Below are positions 1 to 8,691 of a stretch of 18,689 bases of DNA, piece after piece. Position 1 is the stretch's first letter. Each line of letters begins with the position of its first letter. The notes under the pieces were generated by a model, which made no database searches, was not told where the DNA came from, and saw only the letters and a list, made by a program, of their open reading frames with translations. This DNA is from Jimgerdemannia flammicorona (lineage: Eukaryota; Mucoromycota; Endogonomycetes; Endogonales; Endogonaceae), in NCBI GenBank assembly GCA_003990745.1, contig RBNI01002389.1:1-18689 (forward strand), given 5' to 3'. Both the position numbers and the translations under genes were made by a program.

Positions 1-1
1 C

Positions 2-262
2 CATGCCGGAATTATCAAGACCAGGAGCAGTCTGGCCAAAAGTGAAATCTCAGTTGAAGGAGGAGTAATTGACCCTGATTACACTGGTGAGATCTTTCTC
101 ATAGTCAGAAATCACAACCACACCACCCCCTTCGAAGTCAAGAAGCATGACAGGATTGGGCAGATGCTGATTCACGAAATCAAGAAGCCCAAGATCATTG
201 AAGCCATTGAACTCATCAAGACGAAGAGAGAAGAACAAGACTTTGGATCTACTGGAAGAGAA
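2..262 (+). other. dUTPase domain in the gypsy polyprotein
   Basis: Conserved trimeric dUTPase motifs occur in the usual order: RSSLA at 23-37 (motif 2), GGVIDPDYTGEI at 59-94 with the catalytic Asp at 71-73 and the uracil-pocket Tyr at 80-82 (motif 3), KKHDRIGQM at about 137-163 (motif 4; the usual Gly-Asp-Arg is His-Asp-Arg here), and DFGSTG at 239-256 (motif 5, the P-loop-like nucleotide cover). Motif 1 would lie left of the window. dUTPase hydrolyses dUTP to dUMP and pyrophosphate and so limits uracil incorporation during reverse transcription. Some lentiviruses and betaretroviruses encode one. The domain is open and unbroken, and the same frame continues about 65 codons later into the RT region, which argues for one polyprotein rather than a separate gene. 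Confidence 0.88.
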
Positions 263-454
263 GCCTATACTACTACCAAGATTACCGAACTTGAGCACAA
301 GAAAGACAAGGACCAGAACAAGCACACATATACTATTGGAGAAAACTTTCCCCTGGAGGAACAACTTCTCAAGATCCTGCACCAGAATGAAGGAGTACTT
401 GCTACAGACTTTAGGGATATCCACAATCAAGAACCCAAGTACTACCATGAAGTT

Positions 455-1766
455 GACACTGGTGATACCAAGCCTATCTACCAGAAAGCTAGACCCATAC
501 CACCTGCCTACAGAGAGTGGCTGTGAGCAGAACTCAAGGAAATAGAAGAAGCTGGAATCATCAAGCAAGCTATCAGCCCCTGGGCCTCACCCATTGTCCT
601 AGCCCCAAAGAAAGAAAGCAAGCCTGGAGAGTTTGCACCAAGACTCTGCATTGACTACAGAAAGCTCAATGCCATCACCAAGAAGGATAGGCAGCCCTTG
701 CCAAATATTTAAGAGATCCTTACCACCCTTGGAAGTGAAGCCAAATACTACACCACCTTGGATCTGTTCTCAGGCTTCCATCAGATCAGTCTCACTCAAG
801 ATGCCAGTGAGAAATCAGCCTTCATCACACCTGATGCCACCTATATCTACCTGCGAATGCCATTTGGAATGTGCAATGCCCCAGCAAGTTTCCAGCGAAT
901 GATAAACAGAGTCTTTGGCAATGAGATTGGAAAATGGCTCTTTGTCTATGTTGATGATGTGATCATCTTCAGCAATACTGCACGGGAACATGTCAATCAC
1001 ATACAGCTAGCCCTCAAGAGGCTCAAGGAGCATGGCCTCTACATCAAGCCCAAGAAATGTAAGTTTGCCACTCAAGAAATCACCTACCTAGGACACCTCA
1101 TCAACCAGACTGGAATCCACACAGACCCCATGAAGATCGAGGCTGTTGCAGCCTACCCAAGACTCAGAACAACCACAGAAGTCCACGCCTTCCTTGGACT
1201 GGCCAGCTACTATAGAAGATTCATCAAAGGATACTCCAACATTGCAGCACCTATCTATGAGCTACTGAAGAAGGAGACCAAATTCAAATGGACCAAAGAG
1301 TGCCAAGAAACCTTCAATGAACTCAAGACCAGGTTGACCCAAGCACCCATTCTCAGAAGACCAGACTGGAACCTAGAATTCATCTTACAGACAGATGCGA
1401 GTGCTATAGGACTTGGAGCAGTCCTAGCCCAGAAGAAAGATGGACATGAATATGTCATCTCCTATGCAAGCTGAGGTATCTATAGAGCCGAATAGAACTA
1501 CAAGTCATACAAGCTTGAATGCTTAGCAGTAGTCTGGGCAGTAGACCAGTTTCACTACTATCTAGCTGAGAAACACTTCACTATTCAAACAGACTACTCC
1601 ACTCTTGCCTGACTATTCCACACTCTGAACCCCAAAGGAATATATGCCAGATGGATTTACAGGCTGCAAGAGTATGACTGTACTGTCAAGCACTGCTCAG
1701 GAAAGACCAACACCAATGCCAATGTACTCTCAAGGACACCCCAAAACACCCCCATCAAGACCATTC
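455..1766 (+). other. Reverse transcriptase and RNase H domains
   Basis: The RT begins with a typical gypsy lead-in (KPIYQKARPIPPAYREWL, ending just before the first TGA). Motif A is LDLFSGFHQI with catalytic Asp at 761-763, followed by YLRMPFGMCNAPASFQ and the YVDD box at 947-958. The connection has the FLGLASYYRRFIKGYS block at about 1190-1240. RNase H shows the acidic residues Asp (1394-1396, TDASAIGLGAVLA), Glu (1517-1519, LECLAVVWAV) and Asp (1592-1594, TDYSTL, usually TDH). All listed catalytic residues survive, but stops at 524 and 710 precede or interrupt RT, and those at 1472, 1493 and 1610 interrupt RNase H. Domain length is normal. Confidence 0.95.
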
Positions 1767-1859
1767 AATATGAATAAGGAGCTATACTATGGATTAATCA
1801 GCTATCTTGGGCAGCGGAAGATGCCCAACCACCTCGAACCCTGGACAATCACCATCATC

Positions 1860-3017
1860 AATCAGACTTGGAAACAGTTTGAATTAGACAACACTACACT
1901 CAGAAAAGGAGAAAAGCTAGTAATACCTGAATACAAGAAGTATCAAGTAATGAAGGAAGTACATGAGCAAGGACACTTAGGAGGAATCAATACATATGAC
2001 AAGGCAAGAAGAACCATGTGGTGGCCCAAAATGGAAGAAGACCTATGCCAATTTGTCAAAAGGTGTGACAAGTGCCAGAAACAGAAACAAGATCAGCAAG
2101 ACCAGGCACCCGGGTCATCAAGAATTGAGCCTATCTCCTTCCACCATATTGCAATGGATATCATTGGACCACTACCAGTAACACTATCAGGAAACCACTA
2201 TATTATAGTTATTGTAGACCTCTTCACCAAATGGATAGAGGCAGGAGCATTACAAGAAGCTAATGCCCTCTCTATAGCCAACTTCCTGCACTGAGAAATC
2301 ATCTGCCGCTACAAGACACCAAAGCAAATCACAACAGACCATGGCATGGAATTTGTCAATGGATTCCATGAGATAATGTATCAGAAATACAAGATCCAGT
2401 ACATCAAGACCACTGCATACCACCCTCAAGGAAATGGACAGACAGAAAGAACCAACAAGACCCTCAAGAACATCCTAGTGAAGATCTCAGAGACATATGA
2501 GAATTGGGATAACTATCTCCCAACTGCCCTTTCTGTCCTACGAGACATAAGGTCACAGAGCACACATTTTACCCCAAGAGAGCTGCTCTTCGGAGAAGAA
2601 GATTCTGATAGAACCTCAGCCACAAATCTAGACCTAACTTGGAGATGGGTTGATGCAGAAATCTGGAGACTACACCAAATCAGGAAGAAGGCTGAAGATT
2701 ACATCACCAAGTCACAAGCGCTGACAAGGAAGAATGCAGAAAAGAATCACAAGGCCCTAGAACCCATTCGAATTGGAGAAAAGGTTCTACTATATCGAAA
2801 TATGGTAGAAGCCTCATAGTCACGAAAACTGGAGCCCAAATGGGAAGGACCCTTCTATGTACAAGATATCAAGGAAACTACCTTCTGGCTTAGAAAAATC
2901 TCAGGGACCATACTGCCTACTACAGTACACAGGAACAGACTCAAGAAGTACCATGAACCTATACAAGAGAAGCAAAACGTGATGACCACCTGCGAGGTTC
3001 TAGTCCGCGAATCGTAA
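1860..3017 (+). other. Integrase domain (HHCC zinc finger, DD35E core, GPY/F module)
   Basis: The zinc finger has His at 1962 and 1974 (H-x3-H, HEQGH) and Cys at 2064 and 2073 (CDKC). The catalytic triad is Asp 2157-2159 (MDIIGPLPV), Asp 2337-2339 (TTDHGMEFV) and Glu 2445-2447 (YHPQGNGQTER); the last two are 35 residues apart, the canonical DD35E spacing. After the core a basic linker leads to a GPY/F-like segment (GPFYVQDI, then TVHRNRLKKYHEP). The frame is the third relative to RT, so a one-base indel separates them. TGA at 2292 and TAG at 2817 break the domain. It would join the cDNA to host DNA. Confidence 0.94.
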
Positions 3018-3636
3018 CAGTATGTCACGTGACCAGCAGGCTATCTGTCTGGACCATTCTCTAAGGGATACGGCACTGGCAACTACTCATCTATGAGACT
3101 TTCGCAGTCAGAGGAGTTCGAACCATCAACTGATTGGTCAAGATTAGAATCAAGCCCTTGCTCTATATGAAGAGAGTGACCCTTCATCATCACGCCAAAA
3201 TACAAAGAGAAGATGCCAGCCCATAAACACCACTTTTCGACCCCTTGCCAGAGGTTATGGGATCAGCAAATTTTTCAGGACTGGACCAATGAATAAGGAT
3301 GCTCAGGAAGATCCTTATTCAGGAGGAAGATGTAATGGTGACCCCAGAATGATGACATCAGCATAGGAGACAGCCTTTCCTTGCAAAGCCACCAGATCAG
3401 AGCACAAGAAGATCATACAGTATACAAGATGAGCAATGATAACCAACTGTGAGTCATTGTGACCACAGCACAAGCATCCTGAAGAATATAAAAGAAGGAT
3501 CAAGGAACTGCAGTAGCAGTAACCAACAAGAACCACCAATCCCAAAATAGCTCAAAGACTTACTACAAACGAAATACCTGCTGCCCACTAAACCTCAAGG
3601 TTAAGGAACCACCAAGGTACCTCAGTCGAAGAAAGG
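3018..3636 (+). other. Spacer between pol and the 3' ORF, with purine tract and TATA-like box
   Basis: No open frame of note on either strand. A purine run AGGAGGAAGA at 3321-3330 is followed at once by TGTAATGG, the usual arrangement of a polypurine tract and an LTR start. A TATAAAA box lies at 3487-3493. The spacer could be an internal promoter region for the downstream ORF, or the LTR edge of a different or recombined element. A stop at 3589-3591 closes the frame of the downstream ORF on its 5' side. Confidence 0.5.
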
Positions 3637-4428
3637 ATGTTCCAAGACATCAGAAGAGCCATGAGGACCCACTCAAGAAGGACTCCTAGTATCTACCTGA
3701 GCACTGCAGACCCTTATCACTTTATTCTCTACTGCTATGAAATGGAAACAAGGATTACCATTGCTACCAAATGCCTCCAAATATGGCAGGAGTACAAAAT
3801 AGGAAACCTCCTCTGCCGGGAGTTCCCACAGGCCAGTACCCAAGAGCTACAAGATGCCACTCCCATGGATATATGCAAAACAAGGACAGCTAAGAAGATC
3901 CATCAGATCTTCAGGCATGCACCATGGTCGATCTCCAACTTGGAGTATGTTAGAGTCTCAGATTTCAGAGACCTGTCATCCTGCCATATCAATGCACTAG
4001 AAGCCAGGGTGGCTACAGAAGCCCAGTCCACTATCACCCTCAACAGCGAAGAAGTAGAAGACTTCTGGTACCCTATCCTCCAAGACAACCCAGATCAATT
4101 CCTGCAAGGATTGATCTCAGTATTCCAAGGCCCAAGCATCTGGGTTAGATCTCCCCAAGACCCCACATTTGTCCCCTATTTTGTGGAAGAGAACCTCATA
4201 GACTAGAGAGCTCCAGACCTTGTTCCCGATTTTCCCGCCACAGCCAAACGTGATGACGTCATCGGCGATGATGTCATCCCTCGCGACTTCGACATACGCA
4301 AGACGCGTGACATACCTGAAGTATGTGAAACATGCGACCTGCATGACGAATTTGCGGATCTCATCTCTTTCAGTGATGATGATGATGATGATGATGAAGC
4401 CCCCATGGTCCTGAACTTTCTGCTCTAA
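3637..4428 (+). pseudogene. Extra 3' ORF of the gypsy element (env position), one in-frame stop
   Basis: From ATG 3637 the frame is open for 189 codons to a TAG at 4204-4206, then continues in the same frame without another stop to TAA 4426-4428, giving 263 codons in all. The N-terminal half is mixed alpha/beta-like, with many Trp, Tyr and Phe residues and a Cys-containing middle. The C-terminal part is acidic and ends with seven consecutive Asp before EAPMVLNFLL. I see no signal peptide, no membrane segment, no CCHC knuckle and no resemblance to a known gag or env family. It lies 620 bp after integrase and just before the candidate LTR, with GC like pol, so it most likely belongs to the same element. 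It could instead be the 5' gene of a second, truncated element. The single TAG is one transition from CAG or TGG. Confidence 0.65.
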
Positions 4429-4434
4429 GTTCTT

Positions 4435-4569
4435 TGTTACACCAGATAATGCCAGCACCGGTACTCATGTAACACTGGATAATACCAGCACCAGTATTCT
4501 GAGGTAATGCAAAATTGTTCCAGCACTGGCATTTTGATGTGATACCAAATAATGCCAGCCCTGGAACTT
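4435..4569 (+). repeat. Four degenerate 33-36 bp tandem repeats in U3
   Basis: Units start near 4435, 4468, 4504 and 4538. Each carries a core like ATAATGCCAGCACCGGTA (degenerate in unit 3). U3 repeats of this kind often bind transcription factors. They also repeat the TGTTAC/TGTAAC start, which makes the exact LTR edge ambiguous. Confidence 0.7.
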
Positions 4570-4634
4570 GGTAGTTTTAGTTATTGGCATTTATATTTAG
4601 CTTTATATCTTAGCAACCATTGAATTATATTTTG

Positions 4635-4642
4635 TATAAATA
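4635..4642 (+). promoter_or_regulatory. TATA box of the candidate LTR
   Basis: TATAAATA lies in the middle of the candidate LTR, about 25 bp before the AATAAA signal and downstream of the U3 repeats. Position and composition fit an LTR RNA polymerase II promoter. Confidence 0.55.
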
Positions 4643-4661
4643 CCCCTCTTATTTCCTCTGA

Positions 4662-4667
4662 AATAAA
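4662..4667 (+). terminator. Polyadenylation signal of the candidate LTR
   Basis: AATAAA follows the TATA box at LTR-like spacing and precedes a T- and CA-rich stretch (4670-4700), as expected near the end of R. Confidence 0.5.
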
Positions 4668-4871
4668 GTCAGTCTTCTCAGTACAATACACACACTTTCT
4701 TACAAGCAATCTAAGAGATAACAAGACAGTTAAGATAAGAAGTTTGAGGACTATAAGACCTTGGGAAGGCACTCCAATAAGAACTTACTTATAACAAATT
4801 GAGTTAGTCTAAGAGATACACCTTGAAGAGAATCTGGTGTATTTGAAGGACTCAGCGACCACTATGTGACA

Positions 4872-5880
4872 CTATCCACTGCTTCTATATTGAACTGGTA
4901 CTCCTCACATACTATCTGCCACTTTGCCAACCTCTTTCTAGGACTTTACAGATAGGCTATATATTTATTTGCAATTATCAGAAGTACTGCTTCTCTGTCA
5001 TCATTTATCTTATACTTCTCTGCCTCTAACAGATCTACTATTAGCTCATCTTGAAGCTTTTGCACCACCTCTTCTCCTCACAGAACATCACCCCAGTACC
5101 TCTCACTAATTATATGAAAATCTATCTCATCTAACTCATCTATCATTTCTTCAGCACCTTCTACAACTACCTCTCATCTCATTGATACCTAGGGCCATCT
5201 CCTGTCCTCCAACCCCCTGACCTTCCTCAATATTCATCATTATTGACTTGTCTCAATCCATCCTGCAGCTTATCAGTTTTCTCTCCTCCTGTGGGCATAC
5301 TATATTATACTTAGGCCTCCTCTACCATCACTTCATCCTCAGCCACTGTACTCTGCCTGGAGCCTCTACTCTCACCTGGGGTCATTATAGAAACTACTCT
5401 ATTCTCCCCTGCTCAAGTACTAGCCCTTGATCTATCTCCTTTAGCAGTATTCTCCCCCTCTGCCCTCTCTCCCAGATTTACCAACAAATCTTTCTAATGC
5501 TGCCTCCCATATATCCTCTCTCAGACAGTCTGATCCAGTTGCACTCTCTTACTATTTATAATCTCTATCACTATCTTAGTCTTGAACTTCTTTCAGATCA
5601 ACTATCTCTTCTCTACTACTCCAGTCAGATCTTCCAATACCTTTAGCAAGTCCTCCTTCTCCTTTAGCATCCTCTTCACTCTTGAGACCTTATACTCTAC
5701 TGGTTCCCACTTAACTACTGCCAGCCAATCTCTTTCTTTCTCAGTATTCTCCTTATCTACCAGTCTTACTCTGATATCTACATCTCTAGTTCTGAACTCT
5801 GTATCTTCTCAGACCTGGAATTCAATATCTACTATATCTCCAAACTCTTTGATAATATCAACAATTGGCAGGTAGAGTAG
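4872..5880 (-). pseudogene. Unrecognised charged protein, degenerate, 3' end cut by the LTR
   Basis: The + strand is strongly pyrimidine-rich because the - strand codes for Glu, Lys and Asp. Reading - from 5880, one frame holds for about 170 codons with TGA, TAG and TGA-type stops. It includes DVDIRVRLVDKENTEKERDW, KWEPVEYKVSRVKRMLKEKE and DLLKVLEDLTGVVEK, which suggest long helices or coiled coil. A glycine, serine and acidic low-complexity stretch follows (about 5450-5150), then a frame change. A second conserved-looking block (about 5120-4872) contains DDREAVLLIIANKYIAYL and SPRKRLAKWQIVCEEYQF. It stops being readable at 4871, exactly where the candidate LTR ends, so the C-terminus is probably left of the gypsy insertion. 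I do not recognise the family. No zinc finger, RT or transposase motif is visible. Confidence 0.55.
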
Positions 5881-5920
5881 TGGTTAGATTGGTGGGTTAA
5901 ATTGGCCCAATACCTGCCTG
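5867..5920 (-). repeat. Candidate terminus of the element carrying the unrecognised gene
   Basis: On the - strand the hAT A frame breaks at about 5920, where CAGGCAGGTATTGGGCC begins. A CAGG-type start suits a DNA-transposon end. The 8-bp arms GGCAGGTA (5867-5874) and TACCTGCC (5911-5918) can pair, and GGTGGGTT/AACCCACC forms a second overlapping hairpin with the flank. The partner terminus is not in the window, so this stays a proposal. Confidence 0.35.
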
Positions 5921-8240
5921 ACAACCCACCTTCAACCAGTTGAGCATCTCTGTGCCCTTTAGTAGGATCACACAGTCACTAGTAAGGTAAATAGTAAGTT
6001 CATCTATTGACAGCAGCTCCTCCACTAATGGCTCTCTCTTCCTCTTTCTGCTGAAGTAAATGTGAGACAAGAGAGATCTCTTGGTATATTTATCTAGACT
6101 TTGGCCAGAATCTTGTAGCAGTGCATAGTTTTTCTGGTATACTTTGATTATGGCCTACTTGGTTCTCTCAATGAAGTGCTGCTCCCAGCCCTGATCTTTA
6201 TAGTATTATAGCTTTAAGCATGGATCCAGCACTGTTTGAAGAAAAGAGAGTGAGTTTTTGTGGGGATTTCTCTGTTTTAGAAGGGGCAATGGCCACATGC
6301 TGACATATCTATACTGATTGAGTATATGGCAGTATCTGTTTTGGAGTAGTATTTTCTGAGCTTGCTTAGAGCAACCTCTATGGCATCTCTCTGATCCAGG
6401 CTTAACTGTAAATCACCACAACCCTCCAGCCTATTCTTGAGCTTGTCCTCTAGCTAGTCAATCAGAAGGTTGTATACTAGTATTGTAGAGCTTATTGTTG
6501 GGGTTATTTGTTTAACTATATCCTTCATATAATCATCAAAACACTGGCAGTTATGTATATATGGTGAGGTATTGCATTATACAGAGGTAGACAAAATGAG
6601 TATGGAGCCAGAGCAATCACTACTTACTTTCAAAACTCTGATAACATTCCTAAGTCCATCCCACTCACTTTCACCTAGAGCCTTGCCCTGTATTTCCTTG
6701 TTGGCAACTATTATTAAATCTATTGGCTTTTTTTGTTTTTTTTTTTTTTTAAAAAAAAAAAATCTTCAATCATCTGAAATAAGTTACTTCAGCTAACCAA
6801 AGAAAAAAAGAATACATACCACAGCAAACTCCAGCATGCACTGGATCATTGCAAATATTGAGTTCCAATATATACAGATGTTCAATATAAGCTCTTTTGG
6901 GGCTAAACTGATTGCCCTATACTATACAGTGAATTTGTCTCATCATTGTGGAGACAATTGGACTGATACAACCAGTTTGCACAGCTTGGAAATTATACTC
7001 AGAGCCCCTCCTCTCTCAGATGTTTTGTATACATGTGTAAGATAGTACTGAATAGTGAGATTCAATATATGGGCCTGGTATTGCATATAGTAGCTTTTTG
7101 TATCAAAGGTCACATTTTCCTGTTTGAGACTAGCTGCTAAAACCTGGAAAAATGTTGAGTTATTTGTAGTATTGTCTGTCATATTGGCCAAAATCTATAC
7201 TTGAAATATTTGGTTAGCAAATTTATGCTAACATAAATAATTAATAAAATCTGTTTTGTTTTAGAACCTCTCTCAAAATATCAACCTGACAGCAAGCCCC
7301 TCTTTTTTACCTTAGTTGTAATCCCAAGCTCTCAGATATAACTAATAAAAGCATCTGCAATATTGTCTCCAGAATGAGGGCCAGCAAGTTTGACAAAGTC
7401 AAGAATGAGAGATTTAAGCTGTCAATTGAGATCAATCCAATAACTGGTAATGACTAGAAATAAAATTGTATTGGAGGATGTCTATGTATTGATTGTAAAC
7501 AAAATTTTGCCTGCCAAATTCTGCTTATTTAATGTAAGATTACATTGGTGAGCTCTTTATAAAAATATATATATAATTCAGCTTACAAAGATCATGATAC
7601 TACTCTTATTTTACCTGAAGTATCTGGTGAAGATTATCATACTCCTTCCTATAGGCCTCCAGGATATCTTTACAAATAGTATTGGTACTTGGCAAATATA
7701 AATAATACTTGAGGAGGCCAAAGATGCTACATATGCAATTGATCACTCTTGATGGTTGTGAATGGCTGGTCTGTACACACAATCTAGCAAATGAGCTGAT
7801 TTTGAAATTCTGCCAAAGAGTATGGCTAAATATTTTTGATTAAATGGGGTTATTGGTACAAAAATGGTCAGGCAATCAGATAAATGTATCCACTATAGCT
7901 TGGATATCAATTTTATTTGTCTCTATGTTCTTTTTTATTTTGTCAGAGTACTTGTCTTTTATATACTGATATATGTTCAAAATTATACCACTAAGCATTT
8001 TGAACTTCTGGCTGATGCAGTTTATGGGGGTGGATGAAACAGTATTATGTATGTGTTAAATAAAAGTATCAGTTATATCAATAGGTACATCTTAATTTTT
8101 TACCTGTGATAATTATAAACAATATCATCTCCTATCTTAGCATAATGTTGCCAGATTTCAGAGTGAGAATTGCATGGAAGATATGGAACTATTAGGGATG
8201 TTTGACTTGAAGCATCATCAGTACTGTGAACTGTTGAAGA
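5921..8240 (-). pseudogene. hAT-family transposase A, intron-containing, degenerate, C-terminus lost
   Basis: hAT transposases cut and paste DNA with an RNase H-like core. On the - strand the order is: a BED-finger-like start (SEIWQHYAKIGDD, exon ending 8104), a DNA-binding-side region (8011-7615), the core with ITSYWID, LILDFVKLAGPHSGDNIADA and MTDNTTNNSTF (7554-6943), HILNL, an ICIYWNSIFAMIQ segment (TRWNST-like, near 6850), KLRKYYSKTDTAIYSI, LDPCLKL and GWEQHFIERTK, then DELTIYL...GTEMLNW at the start of the dimerisation domain. Introns consistent in phase: 8103-8012, 7614-7555, 7310-7195, 6819-6708, 6627-6544 and 6314-6232. Damage: the DxWTS motif reads INT-stop-TS, with Asp to Asn at 7488-7490 and Trp to stop at 7482-7484; tandem TGA TGA follows SPQ near 6950; further TGA, TAA and TAG stops occur. 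The end of the dimerisation domain is missing at 5920. No in-frame ATG was found at the 5' end. Confidence 0.88.
6736..6762. repeat. T15-A12 homopolymer block inside a hAT A intron
   Basis: Fifteen T are followed at once by twelve A, a perfect palindrome within the intron at 6708-6819. It is probably slippage of the intron pyrimidine tract. No target duplication is visible around it. Confidence 0.8.
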
Positions 8241-8270
8241 CTGATCTTTCAATATGTATATTTGTGTATT

Positions 8271-8318
8271 TACATATATATGTATATATTTGTATATATG
8301 TGTATTATGTATCTGGAT
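8271..8318. repeat. (TA/TG)n microsatellite
   Basis: Alternating ACATATATATGTATATATTTG-type sequence lies between the first coding exon of hAT A and the subterminal minisatellite. Nothing else is seen in it. Confidence 0.6.
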
Positions 8319-8336
8319 ATGTCTAGCATATGAGTT

Positions 8337-8640
8337 ATGTAGAGGATTCAGATTAGAGGATTCAGTTGAAGGATTCAGATGAGAATTCAGATTAAAGGAT
8401 TTAAATTAGAAGATTTGAATTGGAGGATTTGAATTGGAGAATTCAAATTAGAGGATTCAAATTGAGTAATTCAGATTGAGTGATTCAGATTGAGTAATTC
8501 AGATTGAGTGGTTTAGATGGGATAGTTCAGATGGGGCAATTTAGATGGGTGATTTAGATGGAGCAATTTAGATGAGGTGATTCAGATTAATCCAAGTTGA
8601 TTCAGATAGCTTCAGATTTGAGATTCAGATCAAACTATCA
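8337..8640. repeat. Subterminal minisatellite of hAT A (GATTCAGATTGAG-like units)
   Basis: About twenty degenerate 13-17 bp units built on GGATTCAGATTGAG are stacked just inside the candidate transposon end at 8691 and upstream of the transposase start. Subterminal repeats are the usual transposase-binding sites of hAT elements, and element B has an analogous but unrelated array. Variation between units is mainly C/T and A/G. Confidence 0.75.
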
Positions 8641-8668
8641 TATAATGAATCAAATCTGGATTTGATTT

Positions 8669-8691
8669 GAATTGACACATTTAGAGCACTA
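8669..8691 (-). repeat. Candidate terminal sequence of hAT A
   Basis: Read on the - strand, the end starts TAGTGCTCTAAATGTG, closely similar in its first bases to the proven TAGTAC ends of element B. The base composition changes abruptly to AT-rich immediately outside. The expected 8-bp duplication would be TAAGCCTC (8692-8699), but the other end lies outside the window. Confidence 0.5.

Larger units (their letters stand above)
2..3017 (+). pseudogene. pol: Ty3/gypsy pol polyprotein, 5'-truncated by the window and degenerate
   Basis: The frame runs from the window edge through dUTPase, reverse transcriptase, RNase H and integrase to a TAA at 3015-3017; this RT-RH-INT order is diagnostic for Ty3/gypsy. 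Gag and protease would lie left of the window. In-frame stops are TGA at 524, 1472, 1610 and 2292 (each explained by CGA to TGA), and TAA 710, TAG 1493, TAA 1775 and TAG 2817 (each one transition from CAA, CAG or TGG). The reading frame also moves by one base somewhere in about 1775-1860, between RNase H and the integrase zinc finger. The C-terminus carries a GPY/F-like module (about 2840-2955) and no chromodomain is visible. Codon choice is rich in CAA, AAG and ACC and the region has about 45-50% GC, unlike the AT-rich DNA further right, suggesting a later insertion. Identification is firm; loss of function follows from the eight stops and the frameshift. Confidence 0.95.
4435..4871 (+). repeat. 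Candidate 3' LTR of the gypsy element
   Basis: The segment starts TGTTACA and ends TGTGACA, so its ends are inverted repeats at six of seven positions and fit the TG...CA rule. Inside are tandem U3 repeats, a TATAAATA box (4635-4642) and an AATAAA signal (4662-4667), in LTR order. It starts seven bases after the stop of the 3' ORF. Weak points: no polypurine tract directly precedes 4435, and alternative ends fit nearly as well (TTACA at 4705, TAACA at 4796). The 5' LTR lies outside the window, so no copy can be compared. Confidence 0.5.

Noticed and set aside
50..568. Long - strand open frame (172 codons)
   Set aside because: It is the antisense shadow of the dUTPase/RT lead-in, whose motifs are unambiguous on the + strand.
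3315..3545. - strand frame with many Cys, Leu and Tyr
   Set aside because: It overlaps the spacer before the 3' ORF, has no motif, and its apparent hydrophobicity follows from the composition of the + strand.
4220..4458. Frames with poly-Met, poly-Ser or poly-Ile over the GAT repeat
   Set aside because: They are alternative frames of the GAT run that encodes the poly-Asp tail of the 3' ORF.
4468..4705. LTR with TGTAA/TTACA ends
   Set aside because: Possible, but 4435-4871 has better matched ends and includes sequence after the AATAAA signal; kept only as an alternative.
5248..5875. + strand frames rich in Ser and Leu
   Set aside because: They are shadows of the - strand charged gene; pyrimidine-rich + strand gives artificial Ser/Leu/Phe frames.
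5867..5918. Functional tRNA gene
   Set aside because: Only 52 nt between the pairing arms, no anticodon or T arm can be placed, no B box at the right distance.
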